From NCBI RefSeq assembly GCF_003010965.1, contig NZ_PGGM01000002.1, positions 62,001 through 126,000 of the forward strand: a DNA stretch of 64,000 bases, given 5' to 3'. The notes beneath the pieces are model-generated. The model saw only the letters and a program-made list of their open reading frames with translations. It made no database searches and had not been told where the DNA came from. Positions 17,663 through 24,528 of the stretch are shown here, in pieces (within the stretch, counting starts at the first letter, position 1; each line of letters begins with the position of its first letter). Source of the DNA: Phyllobacterium sophorae (GTDB lineage Bacteria > Pseudomonadota > Alphaproteobacteria > Rhizobiales > Rhizobiaceae). A program made the translations under genes and the position numbers.

Positions 17663-17688
17663 ATAATGAGTAGTGTACTAACTATTAT
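17663..17688. promoter_or_regulatory. Palindromic operator candidate of the marR-efflux operon
   Basis: A 26-bp imperfect palindrome centred between 17675 and 17676. The outer arms are ATAAT (17663-17667) and ATTAT (17684-17688), and the inner core is TAGTG/TACTA. Nine of 13 positions are symmetric. Size and position just upstream of marR fit MarR autorepression. Confidence 0.5.
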
Positions 17689-17753
17689 CATGCGATATAA
17701 CTTCAACCGGTCTGCTTTTCAAGATGCCGCCGATTATTTTTCGTTATTGATAG

Positions 17754-18260
17754 TCAGCGGAGGTCGAGCCGCAACAACTCATCGTCGTAAGATTGGCCGT
17801 TCACGCGCAACGAGTCTTTTTCGAAGCCGTAGACAGTAAAACCGAGGCCGAGGTAGAGCGTTCGAGCTGATACATTCGCGGCGGCAACTATCGCTTTCAG
17901 CGTGTCGACGTGAAGGCGGGCATAATCGATGACAGTCTGTGTCAGCCGTTTTCCGAGGTCATGACCGCGCCACTCAGGATCGACAAAAACGCCCCAGAGC
18001 GACCCCTTATGTCTTTCCTTGAGCGCGGTACTAACCGCGAATCCAGCCACGCCGACGAGCTTGCCTTCCACAAAAGCACCGAATACGGCGTTCGGCCGAG
18101 CCTCCAGCCGCTGCCGCACCTCCTCTATGCTACGATCCACTTCTTCTTCATGGCTTGAACCGAATGCCTCGGGGACCGTACGCAGGCCGAACAGACGGAA
18201 TGCCTGGAAGGATTCGGCGTCGCTGGCCCGCAGCATTCGGATAGGAATGGTGGTTTTCAT
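17754..18260 (-). CDS. GNAT-family N-acetyltransferase
   Basis: A 168-residue acetyl-CoA-dependent acyltransferase. The N-terminus IPIRMLRASDAESFQAFRL is typical of GNAT beta-1/alpha-1. The acetyl-CoA loop (motif A) appears as WGVFVDPEWRGHDLGKRLTQTVIDYA, with the R-G-H-D-L-G-K form of the Q/RxxGxG/A signature, and the C-terminal ARTLYLGLGFTVYGFEKD is motif B. The acceptor cannot be told. ATG 18260 (MKTTIPIR) matches the domain start; the upstream extension to 18350 is rejected. It is monocistronic and next to the efflux operon without overlap. Confidence 0.85.
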   Translation of the reverse strand: MKTTIPIRMLRASDAESFQAFRLFGLRTVPEAFGSSHEEEVDRSIEEVRQRLEARPNAVFGAFVEGKLVGVAGFAVSTALKERHKGSLWGVFVDPEWRGHDLGKRLTQTVIDYARLHVDTLKAIVAAANVSARTLYLGLGFTVYGFEKDSLRVNGQSYDDELLRLDLR

Positions 18261-18597
18261 CTGATCGAGCTCTGGTGATATGCGATCCCGACCGTTGGGA
18301 AACTCCCAATCATATCGGTAAAGGTGCCGCGATCGATCCAGAAATCCCATTTGCCGTTCATATCCGTTTCCATTCTAAGCGATCGGGTGATTCGCAAACT
18401 TTGGCGCATAATTTCCTGTCGAGATTAAGCAGGACGCAAGACGAGGGCAATCAACGGAAGAATTCACGCCAGGTTATCCGCGAAGTTGTTGATATCCACC
18501 TGAAAATTAACCCAAAACAAAAACAAAACCCATCTCCGCCCCATATTGGGTAATGTGGATATTGAGGGGCCACTTTAATATTATGGAGAGGAAAACC

Positions 18598-18987
18598 ATG
18601 AAAAATAAATTCGCTGTTTCCCTGGCAGCAGTCTCGCTTCTGGCGCTCGCTGCCTGTGGCGAAAGTGAGCAGAAATCGGAACAGGCTCCAGCAACCACGG
18701 AACAACCAGCTCCAGCAGCAACGCCTGCGCCAGCTCCGGCTCCGGCTGAACCAGCAAAAACAGAAGCGCCCGCAGCCCCGGCTGCACCCATGAATGCGCA
18801 GGACACGCTGAACAAGCTGAAAGAGCAGGCTGCAACAATGACAGCTGAACAGAAGCAGGCGGCTGTCGCAACTGCGCGCAAAGCCGCGGAGGATGCTGCA
18901 AAGGCCGCAGGCCAGACCGAAGACCAGATTAAGACCGCTGCTGATGCGGCGGAAAAGGCCATCAAGGACGCACTGGGCGTCCAGTAA
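18598..18987 (+). CDS. Small Ala/Pro-rich envelope lipoprotein
   Basis: A 129-residue protein with the signal MKNKFAVSLAAVSLLALAAC, lipid-bearing Cys20. Residues 21-65 are a Pro/Ala/Glu linker (repeats of PAPA/APAP), followed by an Ala/Lys/Gln helix (about 68-125) that may form a coiled coil. The layout, anchor plus flexible spacer plus helix, is that of small outer-membrane lipoproteins; no enzymatic domain is seen. A GGAG sequence precedes the ATG. The gene ends with a strong hairpin terminator, so it is probably a single transcript. Confidence 0.75.
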   Translation: MKNKFAVSLAAVSLLALAACGESEQKSEQAPATTEQPAPAATPAPAPAPAEPAKTEAPAAPAAPMNAQDTLNKLKEQAATMTAEQKQAAVATARKAAEDAAKAAGQTEDQIKTAADAAEKAIKDALGVQ

Positions 18988-19005
18988 TGCTTTGATGTTT
19001 CGAAG

Positions 19006-19040
19006 AAACGGCCAGCCATCCGGCTGGCCGTTTCCTTTTG
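19006..19040 (+). terminator. Strong rho-independent terminator after the lipoprotein gene
   Basis: A perfect 12-bp stem, AAACGGCCAGCC (19006-19017) and GGCTGGCCGTTT (19022-19033), with loop ATCC, followed by CCTTTTG. Confidence 0.85.
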
Positions 19041-19130
19041 AACAACGGTGCGTCAACCGGTCCTTCCCGGCAGCTGCTTCCGCTCATTATCGCTCTCGCA
19101 ATTGCGAAAGAATTTGAATAAAACGAATTC

Positions 19131-19850
19131 ATGTCGATTTGGCGCCGCATCAGCGATTTCATCACCAGCACAGCGATCGATGCTTTTTCCAGCATCATCG
19201 AAGCGGTGCGTACCGCTTTCGAAGGAGATCCGGAAACGCGGCGTCGCGTTGCATTTTCGATCGCGATGATTGCGCTGTCGGCAAAGATGGCCAAGGCTGA
19301 TGGCATCGTAACGCAAGCTGAGGTCAATGCCTTCCACGAGATTTTCCACGTGCCACCGCAATATCAGGATCAGGTGTCCCGTCTTTATAATCTCGCCAAG
19401 CAGGACGTGGCGGGCTACGAGGCCTACGCAACGCAACTGGCTTCGCTGTGCGGCACTGGAAAACCCAATTGCAAGATGCTGGAAGACATTCTCGACGGGC
19501 TGTTTCATATTGCCAAAGCGGATGGTGCCCTTCATGACCAGGAATTGATTTTCCTCGGCACCGTTGCGGAAATCTTTGCACTCGATGAGGATAAGTTTGA
19601 TCGTATTCTGGCGCGGCACGTCAATCGCGGTCAAGCCGATCCTTTCCTCGTATTGGGGATTTCTCGAGACGCCAGCTTTGAAGAAGCGCGCAAGCAATAT
19701 CGGGCGCTTGTTCGCGAGAATCATCCGGATATGCTGATTGCACGAGGTGTCCCGGAAGAATTCATCGCTATCGCCAATCAGCGTATCGCTGCAATCAACG
19801 CGGCCTGGGAAAAAGTCGAAAAAGACCTGAAGGCATATGAGAGCGTTTGA
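19131..19850 (+). CDS. DjlA-like co-chaperone with TerB and J domains
   Basis: A 239-residue protein with a TerB-like helical domain in the middle (about 40-165, with two AKADG motifs at 54-58 and 129-133 that may bind metal) and a C-terminal J domain from about 169. The J domain keeps the HPD motif (198-200), so it should stimulate DnaK ATPase. E. coli DjlA has an N-terminal TM segment; here residues 1-30 are only weakly hydrophobic, so membrane attachment is uncertain. Its end overlaps the following amidase gene by 14 bases, so the two are translationally linked. Confidence 0.87.
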   Translation: MSIWRRISDFITSTAIDAFSSIIEAVRTAFEGDPETRRRVAFSIAMIALSAKMAKADGIVTQAEVNAFHEIFHVPPQYQDQVSRLYNLAKQDVAGYEAYATQLASLCGTGKPNCKMLEDILDGLFHIAKADGALHDQELIFLGTVAEIFALDEDKFDRILARHVNRGQADPFLVLGISRDASFEEARKQYRALVRENHPDMLIARGVPEEFIAIANQRIAAINAAWEKVEKDLKAYESV

Positions 19851-20601
19851 ACCTGATCATTTGCGCGCCGATGTTCATTCCTCGCCGAATTCGGGACCAC
19901 GCAAGGATGGCAAACGTGTGTCTTTCCTGGTCCTGCACTACACCGGCATGGAAACCGGTGAAGCGGCGGAAAGCTGGCTTACCAATCCGCAAAGTGAAGT
20001 CTCGGCACACTATATCGTTCATGAAGATGGCCGCATCGTTCAGATGGTACCTGAGAGCGAGCGAGCCTGGCATGCCGGCCAGAGCTCCTGGAAGGGTGAG
20101 ACGGACATCAATTCAAGTTCGATTGGCATTGAGATTGTCAATGGCGGACCACTGTTCGATTTTCCTGGGTTTGCTGAACCGCAAATCGATGCGCTGATCG
20201 ACCTGTGCAAGGGCATTGTCTCACGCCATGGCATCCGGCCCGAAGCCGTCCTGGCGCATTCGGATATCGCGCCTGCGCGCAAGATCGATCCAGGTGAGAA
20301 ATTTCCTTGGCGGATACTCCATGATGCGGGCGTTGGCCATTGGGTCAGCCCCTCGCCGATACGGGGCGGGCGTTTTTTCTCCTTGGGCGATCAGGGCCAG
20401 CCAGTTGAAGCTCTCCAGTCCATGTTGGCGCTCTATGGCTATTGTGTCCCTATTGATGGTGTGTTTGGAACTACGACCGAATTGGGCATTTTGGCGTTCC
20501 AGCGCCACTTTCGTCCCGCCAAGGTCGATGGAGTCGCGGACATGTCAACTATCGAAACCCTGCATAGACTACTTTCTGCATTACCAGCGCTGACTGTGTA
20601 A
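19837..20601 (+). CDS. AmpD/AmiD-like N-acetylmuramoyl-L-alanine amidase with PG-binding domain
   Basis: A 254-residue zinc amidase that cleaves between MurNAc and L-Ala of the stem peptide. The Amidase_2 domain (about 25-165) shows the zinc ligands His34 (LHYTGM), His141 (AHSDIAPARK) and Asp151, and the conserved Glu99 in IGIEI. A PG_binding_1 domain lies at about 178-248 (IDGVFGTTTELGILAFQ). There is no signal peptide, so it may act on cytoplasmic muropeptides during wall recycling (AmpD-like), although the added binding domain is more usual in AmiD-type enzymes. It overlaps the TerB/DnaJ gene by 14 bases. Confidence 0.9.
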   Translation: MRAFEPDHLRADVHSSPNSGPRKDGKRVSFLVLHYTGMETGEAAESWLTNPQSEVSAHYIVHEDGRIVQMVPESERAWHAGQSSWKGETDINSSSIGIEIVNGGPLFDFPGFAEPQIDALIDLCKGIVSRHGIRPEAVLAHSDIAPARKIDPGEKFPWRILHDAGVGHWVSPSPIRGGRFFSLGDQGQPVEALQSMLALYGYCVPIDGVFGTTTELGILAFQRHFRPAKVDGVADMSTIETLHRLLSALPALTV

Positions 20602-20814
20602 GTTGTTGAGCTAGAAGGCCTTTTTCAGTCCTATTTGTGCGTCGCAGCATATATATTTCAATGGGTTACACAAAGTTATTTGGCCGATCAATATTCGGCT
20701 GCATTGGATCGTCACATCCTTGGCCAGTGTTCTGGCTCTGCTCCTTTGATTTTTGGGCGACGGAACGATCCCGGCGCGTACGCTCGTGCGGCCCAAGCAT
20801 CTAGACGGAAAACG

Positions 20815-21654
20815 ATGACAAAAAAATTTGGTATGATTTTCGCCCTTCTTGGGGCGATGGCCTTCTATGGCTCGAATTCAGCGCTCAGCAGCCCAGCGGA
20901 GACTACAAACCTCGCCGATTTCATCAAGGCGAAACGAGTCGAGGAAGCCAAAGAAAAGGTCAGCGGCAAATCCACGAAGGCTGTCCCATCAAAGGACAAG
21001 GGCAAACTGAGCGCTGCCAAGGCGCCCGTTGCTAAGAAAAGTGCAGCAAAGGCACCTGTCGTTAAGAAAAGTGCAGCAAGCGCAACTGTTGTTAAGAAAA
21101 GTGCAGCAAGAGCGGCTGCAGTCAAAAAAAGCGCTGGCACGCCGGAGCAGGTTACCAAGAAACCTGCTGCCTACAAGCGCCCTGCCGTACATGCCAGGGC
21201 TCGCATGAAGACGGTCGTGCGCAACGAAACGATCGACTCCGTGACGACCGGGAGCATCGCCACTACCCCCTCGACGGGTTCGACGAAATATTCGACGATC
21301 ATCAATTCCTATGCGGCTTCGTACGGCGTGCCGGTGGCTTTGGCGAATGCGGTCATCCGCGTCGAAAGCAACTATCAACCCAATACGACGGGAAGTGCCG
21401 GCGAAATCGGTTTGATGCAGATCAAGTTCGAGACGGCCCGTGGTCTCGGCTATACCGGTTCGCGCCAGGCGCTTTACGATCCCGATACGAATATCCGCTG
21501 GGGTATGAAGTATCTCGCCGGTGCCCACAAGCTCGGCAACGGCACGACTTGCGGCACGATCCTTCGCTACAATGCCGGCCACGGTGCAACTCGCATGAAT
21601 CCTGTCTCGGCCAATTACTGCGCCAAGGTGAAAGTGCAGATGGCTTCCATGTAA
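20815..21654 (+). CDS. Lytic transglycosylase (SLT domain) with basic decapeptide repeats
   Basis: A 279-residue exported protein. A signal-like segment (6-27) is followed by a Lys/Ala-rich linker (about 38-130), and a C-terminal SLT (Slt70-like) domain starts at about 160. The catalytic Glu184 is in RVESNYQPN; the GEIGLMQI block and the YLAGAH and RYNAGHG blocks follow. Four 10-residue repeats ending KKSAA/G occupy 69-108; their positive charge could bind peptidoglycan or teichoic/LPS phosphates. ATG 20815 gives the signal peptide; the longer frame to 20635 has no support. A strong terminator follows, then rnpB. Confidence 0.88.
   Translation: MTKKFGMIFALLGAMAFYGSNSALSSPAETTNLADFIKAKRVEEAKEKVSGKSTKAVPSKDKGKLSAAKAPVAKKSAAKAPVVKKSAASATVVKKSAARAAAVKKSAGTPEQVTKKPAAYKRPAVHARARMKTVVRNETIDSVTTGSIATTPSTGSTKYSTIINSYAASYGVPVALANAVIRVESNYQPNTTGSAGEIGLMQIKFETARGLGYTGSRQALYDPDTNIRWGMKYLAGAHKLGNGTTCGTILRYNAGHGATRMNPVSANYCAKVKVQMASM
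21019..21138 (+). repeat. Four tandem 30-bp coding repeats
   Basis: Four consecutive 30-bp units inside the transglycosylase gene encode KAPVAKKSAA, KAPVVKKSAA, SATVVKKSAA and RAAAVKKSAG. The core GTTAAGAAAAGTGCAGCAA recurs almost unchanged in the first three. Copy number is likely variable between strains. Confidence 0.85.
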
Positions 21655-21683
21655 GCTTTTGCATGATCCTGGTTCGCATCAAG

Positions 21684-21713
21684 AAGCCGGTGGATCGCTC
21701 CACCGGCTTTTTC
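21684..21713 (+). terminator. Strong rho-independent terminator
   Basis: An 11-bp perfect stem, AAGCCGGTGGA (21684-21694) and TCCACCGGCTT (21699-21709), loop TCGC, running into a T tract. It ends the transglycosylase transcript just before rnpB. Confidence 0.92.
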
Positions 21714-21750
21714 ATTTGCGTTTTTCTTCCAGAACGCATTTATACGGATC

Positions 21751-22182
21751 GCCAGCTGGCCGGGCAGCCGCGCATGTCATAAGCCGAAAGGCGGCATGTG
21801 AGGAAAGTCCGGGCTCCAGGGAAACACGGTGCCGGATAACGTCCGGCGGGGGCGACCCCAGGGAAAGTGCCACAGAAAGGAAACCGCCCCGTCTTTCGTT
21901 GCGCCGGATCCGGATTGGATCAGACGCAAGGAATGACGGGGTAAGGGTGAAAGGGTGGGGTAAGAGCCCACCGCGCAACTGGTAACAGGGGCGGCATGGC
22001 AAACCCCACCGGGAGCAAAACCGAATAGGGACGGCGTGCCGGACGAAAGTCCGGCGATCAGTTTCCGGGTCAGTCGTCCGGGTAGGTTGCAGGAGGCGGG
22101 TGGTAACATCCGTCCAAGATGAATGGCTGCCGCGCCGGACGAAAGTCCGGCCATACAGAACCCGGCTTACAGGCCAGCTGGC
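21751..22182 (+). ncRNA. rnpB: RNase P RNA
   Basis: The catalytic RNA that trims tRNA 5' ends. The conserved 5' core GAGGAAAGTCCGGGCTCC lies at 21800-21817, and the matching 3' core ACAGAA-CCCGGCTTA at 22156-22170. The internal GGACGAAAGTCCGG hairpin occurs twice, as usual for type A RNAs. The ends are set by helix P1: GCCAGCTGGCC (21751-21761) pairs with GGCCAGCTGGC (22172-22182). Exact mature ends may differ by several bases. Its place just before the dcw cluster is common in Rhizobiales. Confidence 0.96.
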
Positions 22183-22274
22183 ATTTCAGTTTCTATCGCG
22201 GGAAGCGCGGGATTGTCGCTTCCTGAACGCGCGGTACCTCGCATGCCTTGCGTTCCTGCCAGAGTCCTAACCCT

Positions 22275-22290
22275 TCATTAAGCTTAATGA
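22275..22290. promoter_or_regulatory. Perfect 16-bp palindrome between rnpB and mraZ
   Basis: TCATTAAG-CTTAATGA is fully symmetric. It lies about 90 bases after rnpB and about 65 before the MraZ boxes. It might be a protein-binding site or part of a short hairpin; no T tract follows, so a terminator is unlikely. Confidence 0.35.
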
Positions 22291-22336
22291 GCGATAAATT
22301 CAGAATCGCCGGAAGTGTGCCGGAATCACGGTTGAT

Positions 22337-22381
22337 TCCCATCACGTGTCCTCTAGTCCCATTGACGCCCATAGTGCCCCA
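22337..22381 (-). promoter_or_regulatory. MraZ operator: three phased TGGGN boxes plus one outlier
   Basis: Read on the - strand, TGGGG (22381-22377), TGGGC (22371-22367) and TGGGA (22361-22357) are separated by exactly 5 bases, the arrangement bound by MraZ in E. coli and other bacteria. A fourth TGGGA (22341-22337) lies two 10-bp steps further in the same phase. The boxes end about 200 bases before the mraZ start codon, so the dcw transcript probably has a long leader. The whole 22183-22579 gap holds nothing else gene-like. Confidence 0.82.
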
Positions 22382-22579
22382 TGATATCGATCGATCTCAT
22401 CAGTAGCGTTCAGTCGACACGGTGTTTCCCGACAGATTTGGCATGCCGAGCATGGCATCCGGCCCACCTTGCCGGTGCCTGGACGACTGTTGATGGGGCT
22501 TACGCATCGAAGCGATCGATGGGTGTAGCAGGGGTTGAAATAATCGAGGCCCTCAGGGCGGAAACGGCGGAGTTGCGTT

Positions 22580-23044
22580 TTGAACCGGTTCCTCGGACAT
22601 GTGACGAACAGGATCGATGCGAAGGGGCGGGTCTCCGTGCCGGCGCAGTTTCGTTCGATCATCCAGAAGGCCGGGCACATCGAACTCTATGCGCTGCGAT
22701 CTCTGCATCTTCCTGCGCTCGATGTGGGTGGACCGGAACTGCTGATGCGGTTCGACCAGCGTCTGGAGCAGGAGGATCCCTTTGCGGAAACGGCGGACGA
22801 TATGTCGTTCTATCTGCACGCGGACGGCGGTTTCCTGAAGCTGGATGGGGATGGGCGGATCACAGTTACGGACTTCATTCGCGAACATACGGGCATATCG
22901 GCAGATGTGACCTTTGCGGGCGCGAACACCCATTTTCAGATGTGGCATCCGGACAGGTTCGAAGCGCATCGGACAAGGGTGCGGGAGCGGCTGGCGGAAA
23001 AGCGCCGCCAGGAAAACCTGCGCATTCCCGTGGGGACCAGCTGA
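22580..23044 (+). CDS. mraZ: Transcriptional regulator MraZ
   Basis: MraZ binds the dcw promoter and represses its own cluster. The 154-residue protein begins [21 protein letters not shown] and contains two SpoVT/AbrB-like halves, each with the D-x-x-x-R signature: DAKGR (14-18) and DGDGR (about 89-93). The start codon is TTG: the frame is open upstream to 22544 but has no ATG or GTG, GGAG lies 7 bases before the TTG, and MNRFL is the usual family N-terminus. Its TGA overlaps the rsmH ATG (TGATG). It opens the dcw operon; phased TGGGN boxes lie upstream. Confidence 0.93.
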   Translation: MNRFLGHVTNRIDAKGRVSVPAQFRSIIQKAGHIELYALRSLHLPALDVGGPELLMRFDQRLEQEDPFAETADDMSFYLHADGGFLKLDGDGRITVTDFIREHTGISADVTFAGANTHFQMWHPDRFEAHRTRVRERLAEKRRQENLRIPVGTS

Positions 23045-24066
23045 TGCCCGGTTCCCGCAGCAATGCCACGGAGGCAGGCGAAGATGGCCGTCACGTCCCG
23101 GTTTTGCTTGACGAAGTGATTGCGGCGCTGCAGCCGGCAAAAAATCAGCTGATCATCGATGGCACGTTTGGAGCAGGTGGCTACACCAAACGCATTCTTG
23201 AAACTGGCGCTTCCGTTACCGCGGTCGATCGTGATCCGTCGGCCATCGAGGCTGGCCGCGCCATGGAAAAGGAATATGCTGGCCGTTTAACCCTCGTTCA
23301 AGGCACATTCTCCACACTCGATCAGGTGGCTATTCTCGGTGCTCCGGACGGCATCGTCCTCGACATTGGCGTTTCGTCGATGCAGATCGATGAGGCGGAG
23401 CGTGGGTTTTCCTTCCAGAAAGACGGACCGCTCGACATGCGAATGTCAAGTTCGGGTCCCAGTGCCGCTGATGTCGTCAATCGTTTGAAAACCGGTGACC
23501 TTGCCCGCATCTTCAACTTTCTCGGCGAGGAGCGCCATGCGGGCCGTATTGCCCGCATGATTGACAAGCGCCGTTCGATGGAACCTTTCACACGCACTCG
23601 AGACCTGGCCAATGCGATCGAGGCGCTCGTCGGCAGAAATCCAAAAGTGCCGATCCACCCGGCAACACGTGTGTTCCAGGCTCTGCGCATATTCGTCAAT
23701 GACGAATTGGGTGAATTGGTGCGCGCACTTCACGCCGCCGAGCGCGTCCTGAAACCTGGCGGTCGCCTTGTCGTCGTAACATTCCATTCGTTGGAAGACC
23801 GCATCGTCAAGCGCTTCTTTTCCGACCGCTCGGGCGCCGGCGGCGGTTCGCGTCATCTGCCCCAACTGGAACAGCGTCTCGCCAGTTTCACACCGGTCGG
23901 CAAAGGTATTGTTACACCGTCTGTGGACGAAGCCGCACGCAACCCGAGGGCGCGTTCGGCCAAGCTGCGCGCCGGCATCCGCACAGAAAACCCGCCACTT
24001 GCCGAGGATCATTCGATCTACGGCTTGCCGAACCTGCCCACATTCCATGAAACAGCGAGGAGCTGA
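23044..24066 (+). CDS. rsmH: 16S rRNA (cytosine(1402)-N4)-methyltransferase RsmH
   Basis: RsmH (MraW) methylates N4 of C1402 in the ribosomal P site. The 340-residue product has HVPVLLDEV at the start, the SAM loop [17 protein letters not shown], the [16 protein letters not shown] region and the C-terminal [17 protein letters not shown] block. ATG 23044 overlaps the mraZ stop; the open frame continuing upstream to 22381 only shadows mraZ. Second gene of the dcw cluster, followed 3 bases later by ftsL. Confidence 0.97.
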   Translation: MPGSRSNATEAGEDGRHVPVLLDEVIAALQPAKNQLIIDGTFGAGGYTKRILETGASVTAVDRDPSAIEAGRAMEKEYAGRLTLVQGTFSTLDQVAILGAPDGIVLDIGVSSMQIDEAERGFSFQKDGPLDMRMSSSGPSAADVVNRLKTGDLARIFNFLGEERHAGRIARMIDKRRSMEPFTRTRDLANAIEALVGRNPKVPIHPATRVFQALRIFVNDELGELVRALHAAERVLKPGGRLVVVTFHSLEDRIVKRFFSDRSGAGGGSRHLPQLEQRLASFTPVGKGIVTPSVDEAARNPRARSAKLRAGIRTENPPLAEDHSIYGLPNLPTFHETARS

Positions 24067-24069
24067 TCC

Positions 24070-24528
24070 GTGCTGCGTACCTTCGACATCATTTTGATTG
24101 GACTGATGATCGCGGCGGCGTCCGTGACGTACAAGATCAAACACGACGCTGAAAAACAGATGGCGCAAGTGAACAAGCTGGAACGGATGATTACGGATGA
24201 GAAGGATACGATTGACCTGCTCAAGGCCGATTGGAGTCTGTTGACGCAGCCAAATCGGCTGCAGAAGCTGGTGGAATCTTTCCAGGGGCAACTCGATCTG
24301 CAGCAAGTCGAAGCGCAACAGATCGTCAATATCAATGAGCTGCCCCAGCCTAAGCCTGTTTCTGAAGGCTTCGATGATGTTGCCAATATCATCACGGAAG
24401 CAAATGCGGGGAAGACCGCAAAACCAGACACGACTACGACCGGCAGCATCGCCAGACCAAAGGCAGCTCCGAAGCCCGTCAAACGAATTGTTCAGAATGC
24501 AACGCCAAAGCCAGTGGGGCTCTATTAA
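24070..24528 (+). CDS. ftsL: Cell division protein FtsL
   Basis: FtsL is a bitopic protein of the FtsQLB complex that activates FtsW-FtsI at the septum. The 152-residue product has one TM helix near the N-terminus (about residues 7-20, DIILIGLMIAAASV), a periplasmic leucine-zipper-like coiled coil (about 30-80, with LERMITDEKDTIDLLKADW) and a low-complexity Thr/Pro tail. GTG 24070 is the start, with GGAG upstream. The TAA overlaps the ftsI ATG by one base. Sequence identity within the family is low, so position and architecture decide the call. Confidence 0.9.
   Translation: MLRTFDIILIGLMIAAASVTYKIKHDAEKQMAQVNKLERMITDEKDTIDLLKADWSLLTQPNRLQKLVESFQGQLDLQQVEAQQIVNINELPQPKPVSEGFDDVANIITEANAGKTAKPDTTTTGSIARPKAAPKPVKRIVQNATPKPVGLY

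Noticed and set aside
21019-21138. CRISPR-like or satellite repeat
   Set aside because: The 30-bp units are directly adjacent without spacers, in frame, and code for a Lys/Ala decapeptide; they are a coding repeat.
22381-23043. 221-residue upstream extension of the rsmH frame
   Set aside because: It runs in another frame through mraZ and the leader region and has no family similarity; RsmH starts at ATG 23044, overlapping the mraZ stop.
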